Shown here: positions 58,028 to 64,000 of the stretch, in pieces
Position numbering within the stretch: the stretch's first letter is position 1
Layout: each line of letters begins with the position of its first letter
Assembly (NCBI RefSeq): GCF_014287275.1
Contig: NZ_JACONZ010000005.1
Span: forward strand, 186,001-250,000
Origin: Anaerofilum hominis
Lineage (GTDB): Bacteria > Bacillota > Clostridia > Oscillospirales > Ruminococcaceae
Direction: 5' to 3'
Length of the DNA: 64,000 bases
Notes under the pieces: generated by a model
Seen by the model: only the letters and a program-made list of their open reading frames with translations
The model's database searches: none
Told to the model about the DNA's origin: nothing
Translations under genes and position numbers: made by a program

Positions 58028-59509
58028 TTGGAAAACTATTTGCTTGAAATGACCAATATCCACAAAAGATTTCCCGGCGTCTACGCCCTGAAAGGGGCAA
58101 AGCTGCGGCTGAAAGCGGGCGAGGTACATGCCCTGGTGGGCGAGAACGGCTCCGGCAAGTCCACCCTACTGAATGTTCTGGGCGGTATTCTGTCCCGGGA
58201 CGAGGGCGAGATCCGGATGAATGGGGAAGCGGTCGAGATCCAGGGCGTGCTGGATGCCCAACGGGCGGGGATCAGCATCATCCACCAGGAGCTGGTCCTG
58301 GTGCCCTATCTCTCGATCGCCGAAAACATCTATATCAACCGCGAACCCATGAAAAACGGGATGGTGGATTACGGCACTCTATATGAAAATGCCCAGAAGT
58401 TTATCGACGAGTTGGGGCTGGACCTGGACGCAAGGGAAAAGGTCGTGCGCCTGACCATTGCCCAGCAGCAGATGGTGGAGATCGTCAAGGCGGTGTCTTT
58501 CAACGCCAAGATCGTAGCGATGGACGAACCCACCTCCTCGCTTTCGGATAAGGAGATCGACGCGCTGTTTGCCAACATCCGCAGCCTGAAAGCCCGGGGG
58601 ATCGGCGTCATCTATATCTCACATCGTCTGTCAGAATTGACGGCCATCGCGGATACGGTCACCGTTCTGCGGGATGGGGAGATGGTGGCGACCAAAGCGG
58701 TGAGCGAGACGAACAACGACGAGATCGTGCGGCTGATGGTGGGCCGCGAGGTGACCAACTATTACACCCGCACCTATAATCCGCCGGGAGAGACCATGCT
58801 GAAGGTGGAGGGCCTGAGCTCCAACAAAGTCAAAGACGTGAGCTTTGAGGTGCACCGGGGCGAGATCCTGGGCTTTGCCGGCCTGGTGGGCGCGGGCCGC
58901 ACCGAAACGATGAAAGCGATCCTCGGCCTGGATGAGAGGACAAAGGGCCGGGTGACCCTGTTGGGCAAGCCCCTGGACGCCAGGGAGCCAATGGCCGCCT
59001 ATCGCCGGGGCATCGCCTATATCCCTGAAAACCGCCGGGAGGAGGGGATCATCCCCCTGCAGACCATCCGGTTCAATATGACGCTGAAAGTCCTCGGAGA
59101 TTTTATCAAGGGGATCCGTGTGGACCGCAGCAGAGAGCGGGAGATCACCGACCGGTATATCCGGGAGCTGTCGGTCAAAACGCCCTCACAGCTGGCGCGG
59201 CTGCAAAACCTTTCCGGCGGCAACCAGCAAAAGGTGATCATTGCCAGCTGGCTGGCGGCCCGTCCCGAACTGATCATCATGGATGAGCCCACCCGCGGCA
59301 TTGACGTGGGGGCAAAAGCGGAGATCTACGCGCTGATGAACGACCTTGCGCGCCAGGGGATCGCGATCATCATGATCTCCTCCGAGCTGCCGGAGATCAT
59401 CAACATGAGCGACCGGGTCGTGGTGATGCGGGAGGGGACGGTGTCCCGGGTGCTGGAGCGCCCCCAGCTCTCGCAGGAAGAGATCATGAAATACGCGGTC
59501 AATATTTAA
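58028..59509 (+). CDS. rbsA: Sugar ABC transporter ATPase 2 (RbsA-type, two domains)
   Basis: This 493-residue protein begins at a TTG (58028) with AAGGAGGG upstream. The first ATPase domain has GENGSGKST and VAMDEPTSSLSD; the second has the degenerate GLVGAGRTE, then LSGGNQQKVIIASWL and IIMDEPTRGIDVGAK. It couples ATP hydrolysis to permease RbsC-2. The TTG start may keep ATPase levels low. Confidence 0.96.
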   Translation: MENYLLEMTNIHKRFPGVYALKGAKLRLKAGEVHALVGENGSGKSTLLNVLGGILSRDEGEIRMNGEAVEIQGVLDAQRAGISIIHQELVLVPYLSIAENIYINREPMKNGMVDYGTLYENAQKFIDELGLDLDAREKVVRLTIAQQQMVEIVKAVSFNAKIVAMDEPTSSLSDKEIDALFANIRSLKARGIGVIYISHRLSELTAIADTVTVLRDGEMVATKAVSETNNDEIVRLMVGREVTNYYTRTYNPPGETMLKVEGLSSNKVKDVSFEVHRGEILGFAGLVGAGRTETMKAILGLDERTKGRVTLLGKPLDAREPMAAYRRGIAYIPENRREEGIIPLQTIRFNMTLKVLGDFIKGIRVDRSREREITDRYIRELSVKTPSQLARLQNLSGGNQQKVIIASWLAARPELIIMDEPTRGIDVGAKAEIYALMNDLARQGIAIIMISSELPEIINMSDRVVVMREGTVSRVLERPQLSQEEIMKYAVNI

Positions 59510-59532
59510 GTTTGAAAACAGAGGGATAAACC

Positions 59533-60531
59533 ATGGAAAAAACCAAATCCAGACCCAAAACGGGGAACGGCCGCTCCGGCGGCGCAAAGGCGTTTTTCTC
59601 CCAGTATGTGGGGCAGATCGCCTTTTTGGGGCTGCTCTTTGTCGTCCTGTCCTTTGGCACCGGAAATTTTCTCACCAGCCAGAACCTGATCAACGTCATG
59701 CGGCAGATCTCCACCAACATGTATGTGAGCTGTGCCCTGACAATGATCCTGATCACCGGCGGCATCGATCTTTCCACCGGTTCGGTAATGGCGCTGTCCG
59801 GCATGGTCGCCGGCTATATGTCGCTGGCGGGGCTGCCTTTCTGGCTCTGCGCTCTCTGCGGCGTCCTCTCGGGCACACTGAGCGGCTTTATCAGCGGTTT
59901 CATCATTTCCAGCACCAGCCTGCCCCCTTTCATCGTCACCTATTCGATGCAGAGCGTTCTGCGGGGCATGGTATTCGTCATCACCTCGGCCAACGTCCTG
60001 CGTTTGACTGACGACGCCTTTATCGCTTTTGGCGGTGGTTCGCTGGGCATTGTCCCCTACCCGGTCATTTATATGATCGTGGTCATCGTCATTACTTATC
60101 TGATCGTCAACCGCACCCAGCTGGGCCGCCATATGTACGCCACCGGCGGCAATGTGAAAGCTGCCCAGTATGCCGGCATCCGGGTCAAGTGGGTCCGCCG
60201 TTTCATTTATATGGCCTCCGGCACCATGGCGGCCCTGGCGGGGCTGGTCTACACCAGCCGCAGCACCTCCATGCAGCCCGCGCTGGGCACCGGCATGGAG
60301 ATGGATGCCATTGCGGCGGTGGTGCTGGGCGGGACCTCGATGGGCGGCGGCCAGGGCGGTATCTTCGGCACCATCCTGGGCGTCCTGATCATCGGCTTTA
60401 TCAACAATGGCCTGAACCTGCTGCGGATGAACAGCTATTGGCAGTATATCTGCAAAGGTATCGTCATTTTGATCGCAGTATACCTGGACGATGTGAAGAA
60501 CAAGCGGATGCTGCGCGCCGTTGGGAAATAA
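59533..60531 (+). CDS. rbsC: Sugar ABC transporter permease 2 (RbsC-type)
   Basis: This 332-residue permease has about eight helices and the BPD_transp_2 signatures ITGGIDLSTGSVMALSGMVA, TYSMQSVLRG and AVVLGGTSMGGGQGG. A basic N-terminal tail precedes the first helix. It lies 23 bp after rbsA-2 and 17 bp before rbsD-2. Confidence 0.95.
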   Translation: MEKTKSRPKTGNGRSGGAKAFFSQYVGQIAFLGLLFVVLSFGTGNFLTSQNLINVMRQISTNMYVSCALTMILITGGIDLSTGSVMALSGMVAGYMSLAGLPFWLCALCGVLSGTLSGFISGFIISSTSLPPFIVTYSMQSVLRGMVFVITSANVLRLTDDAFIAFGGGSLGIVPYPVIYMIVVIVITYLIVNRTQLGRHMYATGGNVKAAQYAGIRVKWVRRFIYMASGTMAALAGLVYTSRSTSMQPALGTGMEMDAIAAVVLGGTSMGGGQGGIFGTILGVLIIGFINNGLNLLRMNSYWQYICKGIVILIAVYLDDVKNKRMLRAVGK

Positions 60532-60548
60532 AACCGGAGGCCAATGCA

Positions 60549-60947
60549 ATGAAAAAAACAGTTTTACTCAATGCGGGCGTTACTTCAATGATCGCGGAGA
60601 TGGGGCATACCGATACGCTGACGATCGGTGATTGCGGCCTGCCCATCCGCGGGCAGGCAAAACGTCTGGATCTGGCACTTAAATTTGGGGTGCCGGGCTT
60701 TATCGAGACGCTGCAGACCGTACTGACCGAACTGCAGGTCGAAAAGGCCATCCTGGCCGAAGAGATCAAAGCGGCGTCTCCCGACATGGAACGGCAGATC
60801 CTGAACTGCCTGGGAGAAAAGGTGGAGGTGGAATATGTTCCGCATGAGTGTTTGAAAAAAATGAGCGAGAGTTCGCGGGCTGTGGTCCGCACGGGAGAGA
60901 ACACCTCTTATGCCAATGTCATTCTGGTGGCAGGGGTGCCTTTCTAA
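60549..60947 (+). CDS. rbsD: RbsD/FucU-type sugar pyranase 2
   Basis: This 132-residue protein has the RbsD residues His20 (MGHTDTL), Asp28 (IGDCGLP), a His in VPHECLK and the Tyr in TSYANVI. It is closer to E. coli RbsD in its first 30 residues than copy 1 (SMIAEMGHTDTLTIGDCGLP). It converts ring forms of the imported sugar. GGAGG precedes the ATG at 60549. It ends the second transport operon. Confidence 0.92.
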   Translation: MKKTVLLNAGVTSMIAEMGHTDTLTIGDCGLPIRGQAKRLDLALKFGVPGFIETLQTVLTELQVEKAILAEEIKAASPDMERQILNCLGEKVEVEYVPHECLKKMSESSRAVVRTGENTSYANVILVAGVPF

Positions 60948-61518
60948 GGGATAAAACGTTACCTGTTCTCTGTGTTCGGATTTTTATGAAAAGGGTCAAA
61001 GGCACGGGCCGGCGGCAAAGCTGTCCCCGCACCTTTGGCCCTTTTGCTCCGATGCTGCGCCTCTCTGCGGAGGCCATCCGGCGGGGCATGCGGTGGCGCC
61101 GCTGCGCCGGCTCTTGCCGGAGAACGGCCGGCGTGAAGAAAAGTATAAATAAATTGCGCTTTTGCAGCGCGGCGACACAGAAGATGACGGCGCGGGCCTG
61201 ACTGCCGAGATGGCGTCCGTTTCCCCTGCCCGGCAGCCGAAAACAGAGCCGCACGAGGTGGGAGCAAGGCGGACGCGAAAGAGGAGGGCGTCTCGGTCCG
61301 GCCCGCGGCCGGCGCAGGAGGCGGCGCTTCCCCTTTCCCGCGACAGCTGCGACAGAGGAAAAAATCTTTCTGAGCGGTCCCGTGAAAAAGGCGGAATCCT
61401 GAAAAATATGAAACCGTTTCCTTTAAATGAGAAAGAGTTTTTTTGTGTCCAATACACATACAGACTTCTCAAAACTTGTGCAGGATTACAGAAAATGATG
61501 ACAACAATGGAAAAGTTG

Positions 61519-61547
61519 TTGACATTTCGCGGAGGCGAAAATATAAT
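61519..61547 (+). promoter_or_regulatory. Consensus promoter of LacI-3
   Basis: A perfect TTGACA (61519-61524) and a perfect TATAAT (61542-61547) are 17 bp apart, 45 bp before the start codon. Confidence 0.88.
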
Positions 61548-61551
61548 TCAG

Positions 61552-61571
61552 GGTGTGGTAACGGTTACACC
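61552..61571. promoter_or_regulatory. LacI-3 operator
   Basis: GGTGTGGTAACGGTTACACC contains the palindrome GTAAC-G-GTTAC and overlaps the likely transcription start. It differs from the LacI-1/2 operators. Confidence 0.72.
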
Positions 61572-61592
61572 TTGTAAAAGGGAGGGGGAGCA

Positions 61593-62624
61593 ATGGGAAA
61601 GGCCATCACGATCCGTGATATTGCAAAAGAAGCAAAGGTCTCTCCCACCACGGTCTCCCGCTATCTGAACGGCACCGGTTATGTGGACGAGCAGACCGCC
61701 AGCCGCATCTGCGAGGTGGTGGAGCGGTTCCACTACCGGCCCAACCGCATCGCCCAGAGCCTCAAGAACAAGGAAACTAAAAATCTGGTGCTGGTGGTAC
61801 CAGATATCCAGAACCCCTTTTATTCCAAAATGGCGAACGAGATGCAGCGCCTCCTTTTTGAGGAGGGCTACACCGTCACCCTGTTCGATTCGGGCGGGGA
61901 GTTCTCCATGGAGATGAAATATCTCGGCGTCGCGGACGCAATCGCGGCCGACGGCATCCTGTTCGCCTCTTTCTCCTCCCATCAGACCATCCTGCGGGAG
62001 CTGCAGAGGTCCGGCGTGCCGGTGGTGATGATCAACTCCTATGACGCCTGCCCCTTTGATTCGGTCCACGGCGTGCGCGGGCAGAGCACCTATCTGTCCA
62101 CCAAGCACCTGATCGCGCTGGGGCACACCGATATCGGGTTTGCCGGCGGCAATACCGGCACCTCGATCGAGGTCAGCCGCCGGGCGGGCTACCTGCGGGC
62201 CATGCAGGAGGCGGGCCTGCCCGTCACGGGCGAATATGTGTTCGAGATGGGGTTTGACAGCGACTCAGGCCGCAAGTGCGGCACCTATTTTTCCGCGCTG
62301 CCCAAGATGCCCACCGCCATCTGCTGCGCCAACGACATGATCGCGCTGGGGGTGATCCAGATCCTGCTGGAGCGCCGCTACAAACTGCCGCGGGACGTGT
62401 CGGTCACCGGGGTGGACAACATCATGTACGGCGATCTGTGCAGCCCGCCGCTGACCTCGGTGACCAACGACAGCAGCGAGTTTGCGCATCTGGCGGTAAA
62501 GACGCTGCTGGAGCGGATCCGCGGCACCTACACCGGGGACCCGAGAGAGTTTTTGATCCAGCGCCGGCTGGTCGTGCGCGGCAGCACCGCCGCCCCAAAA
62601 AGCAAGGAGTGTGAGTTGAGATGA
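61593..62624 (+). CDS. LacI-family transcriptional regulator 3
   Basis: This 343-residue repressor has the HTH TIRDIAKEAKVSPTTVSRYL, the hinge RIAQSLKNKETKNLVLVVPD and a sugar-binding effector domain (CCANDMIALGVIQILLER, VSVTGVDNIMYGDL). Its recognition helix (PTTVSRYLNG) differs from LacI-1 and LacI-2 (TVSKV), matching its different operator. Its stop overlaps the start of the kinase gene (ATGA), so regulator and kinase are coupled. GGGAGGGGGAG precedes the ATG. Confidence 0.94.
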   Translation: MGKAITIRDIAKEAKVSPTTVSRYLNGTGYVDEQTASRICEVVERFHYRPNRIAQSLKNKETKNLVLVVPDIQNPFYSKMANEMQRLLFEEGYTVTLFDSGGEFSMEMKYLGVADAIAADGILFASFSSHQTILRELQRSGVPVVMINSYDACPFDSVHGVRGQSTYLSTKHLIALGHTDIGFAGGNTGTSIEVSRRAGYLRAMQEAGLPVTGEYVFEMGFDSDSGRKCGTYFSALPKMPTAICCANDMIALGVIQILLERRYKLPRDVSVTGVDNIMYGDLCSPPLTSVTNDSSEFAHLAVKTLLERIRGTYTGDPREFLIQRRLVVRGSTAAPKSKECELR

Positions 62625-63526
62625 AAATTTTGAATCTGGGCTCGCTGAACATTGACAAGGTGTACAGCGTGGAGCATTTTGTAAGCGCCGGCGAGACGAT
62701 CTCGTCCAGCAAAATGGAGACTTTCAGCGGCGGCAAGGGCCTGAACCAGTCCATCGCGCTGGCGCGCGCCGGCGCCGAGGTGTACCACGCGGGCGCGATC
62801 GGCCCGGACGGGGAGGACCTGCGGGCCCTGCTCGAGGATTCGGGCGTGCATGCGGGGTACCTGCAGACGCTGGATACGGTGACCGGCCATGCGGTCATCC
62901 AGCTGACGCCCAAGGGACAAAACTGCATCATCATTTCGGCGGGCGCCAACGGCGAACTGACCGAGAGTTACATAGACAGCGTGCTGGCCCATTTCGCGCC
63001 CGGCGACCTGCTGCTGGTACAGAACGAGACCAACAACGTGGCCTACGCCATGCGCAGGGCAAAGGAAAAAGGGCTGAAGATCGCGTTCAACGCCTCCCCC
63101 ATCAGCGAGGCGCTGCTGGGCTATCCGCTGGAACTGGTGGATTACTACCTGATCAACGAGGTAGAGGGCAAGGCCCTGTCCGGCGGCGCGGAGGGGGACA
63201 ACGAGGCGATCCTCGCCGGGCTGAAAGCCCGTTTCCCAAAGGCGGCTATCGTGCTGACGGTGGGCAAGGACGGGGTGCTGTACCAGTACATGGACGAGCG
63301 GGCCTGCCACGGCATCTACGACGTGCCGGTGGCGGATACCACCGCGGCCGGGGACACCTTCTGCGGCTATTTCCTGGCCTGTGTGGCCAAAGGGCTGCCC
63401 GCGGCCGAGGGGCTGCGGATGGCAAGCCTGGCCAGCAGCCTGGCGGTGAGCAAGAAAGGCGCGGCCAACAGCATCCCCACCTGGGACGAGGTCGAGGCTT
63501 TCGGCCGGACCGCCAAAAGCCTGTAA
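62621..63526 (+). CDS. PfkB-family carbohydrate kinase 2
   Basis: This 301-residue kinase is a close paralog of kinase 1: NLGSLNIDKVYSVEHF, GGKGLNQSIALARAGAEVYH, NASPI, NEVEGKAL and DTTAAGDTFCGYF. It overlaps LacI-3 by 4 bp and precedes deoD by 75 bp. With a nucleoside phosphorylase next to it, the substrate may be ribose freed from nucleosides, or a nucleoside itself. Confidence 0.92.
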   Translation: MKILNLGSLNIDKVYSVEHFVSAGETISSSKMETFSGGKGLNQSIALARAGAEVYHAGAIGPDGEDLRALLEDSGVHAGYLQTLDTVTGHAVIQLTPKGQNCIIISAGANGELTESYIDSVLAHFAPGDLLLVQNETNNVAYAMRRAKEKGLKIAFNASPISEALLGYPLELVDYYLINEVEGKALSGGAEGDNEAILAGLKARFPKAAIVLTVGKDGVLYQYMDERACHGIYDVPVADTTAAGDTFCGYFLACVAKGLPAAEGLRMASLASSLAVSKKGAANSIPTWDEVEAFGRTAKSL

Positions 63527-63600
63527 GGCTGTAAAAGCATCGCGATTGCAGCGGCGGTACGCCGCTTCAAAATACCCAACTGCAGAAAGGAATATGGATT

Positions 63601-64000
63601 ATGGCTAAACACACGACTGCCCCCACCCCGCACATTCAGGCTCAGGTCGGCGAGATCGCCGAGACCATCCTGCTGCCCGGCGACCCGCTGCGGGCAAAAT
63701 TCATCGCAGATACTTACCTTGAAAATGTGAAGCAGTTCAACGCCACCCGCAACATGTTCGGGTTCACCGGCACCTACAAGGGCCGCCCGGTCTCGGTCAT
63801 GGGCACCGGCATGGGCTGCCCGTCCATGGGCATCTACAGCTATGAGCTGATCCACATCTACGGCTGCAAGAATCTGATCCGCATCGGCACCGCCGGCACC
63901 ATGCAGCCCGAAGTGCATGTGAAAGAGATGGTGTTCGGCATGGGCGCCTGCACCACCAGCAACTATGTGCGGCTGATGGGCCTGCCCGGGACGTTCGCCC
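63601..64000 (+). CDS. deoD: Purine nucleoside phosphorylase DeoD, 3' end cut by window
   Basis: The first 133 residues of a DeoD-type phosphorylase start at ATG 63601 with AAAGGAA upstream. The phosphate-binding motif [13 protein letters not shown], the segment [28 protein letters not shown] and IRIGTAGTM are all typical. The enzyme splits purine nucleosides to base and ribose 1-phosphate. The frame is open at the window edge. It is probably in the LacI-3 operon. Confidence 0.95.
   Translation, partial: MAKHTTAPTPHIQAQVGEIAETILLPGDPLRAKFIADTYLENVKQFNATRNMFGFTGTYKGRPVSVMGTGMGCPSMGIYSYELIHIYGCKNLIRIGTAGTMQPEVHVKEMVFGMGACTTSNYVRLMGLPGTFA

Larger units (their letters stand above)
60948..61592. 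other. Intergenic region ahead of LacI-3
   Basis: About 645 bp. Only the LacI-3 promoter and operator at the right end are recognisable. The left 450 bp are GC-rich with no gene or strong terminator visible. Confidence 0.55.

Overview
This window is a GC-rich, gene-dense bacterial chromosome segment. It most resembles a spore-forming or spore-descended anaerobic member of the Clostridia, probably high-GC Oscillospiraceae/Ruminococcaceae. Supporting signs are SpoVT with a sigma-G-like promoter, an Asp23/FakA pair, a T-box-controlled TrpS with an Fe-S cysteine pattern, AGGAGG-type ribosome binding sites with some TTG starts, and strong U-run terminators. The genus cannot be fixed from the sequence alone. 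No rRNA, tRNA, CRISPR array, prophage or transposase gene was seen.

Left part (1-39 kb) is mostly housekeeping. It holds a truncated membrane protein, a VanZ-like protein, an HPr-like small protein, a CcdA-TlpA fusion, and an Rrf2 regulator with an RclA-like flavoenzyme that seems to lack part of its Rossmann fold. Next come an aminotransferase, T-box/trpS, a VTT-DUF1232 fusion, an Fe-alcohol dehydrogenase with pncB and dacA, and a metallophosphoesterase. The livKHMGF branched-chain amino acid transporter, a DUF554 protein, recG, a YheO-like regulator, an orphan peptide-binding lipoprotein with asp23 and fakA, and ymdB with a HEAT-like partner follow. The section ends with a ferritin-like protein with a 54-aa partner, a degenerate LCP protein and spoVT. 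Three copies of a 223-370 bp element with about 22-bp terminal inverted repeats lie between genes at 3.9, 24.3 and 32.6 kb. Several tandem repeats occur nearby.

Right part (39-64 kb) is an accessory carbohydrate/nucleoside catabolic island. It begins with HTH-psuK and psuG for pseudouridine. An unusual ribose-type system follows: a divergent TIM-barrel-like unknown, a zinc dehydrogenase, LacI-1, RbsD, RbsB, RbsA, RbsC, a sugar isomerase/epimerase and a ThuA-domain protein, then a PfkB kinase, a YczE-like membrane protein and an M81 (MlrC) metallohydrolase. A second module has LacI-2, an alpha/beta esterase, RbsB, RbsA, RbsC and RbsD. A third has LacI-3, a second PfkB kinase and deoD, which is cut by the window edge.

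LacI-1 and LacI-2 are paralogs with near-identical palindromic operators (AGGTWAACGTTWACCT), and LacI-2 has twin operators 84 bp apart before the esterase operon. The genes suggest uptake of a pentose, pentoside or nucleoside-like compound, ester or amide cleavage, anomer interconversion, oxidation/epimerisation and phosphorylation. The real substrate is unknown.
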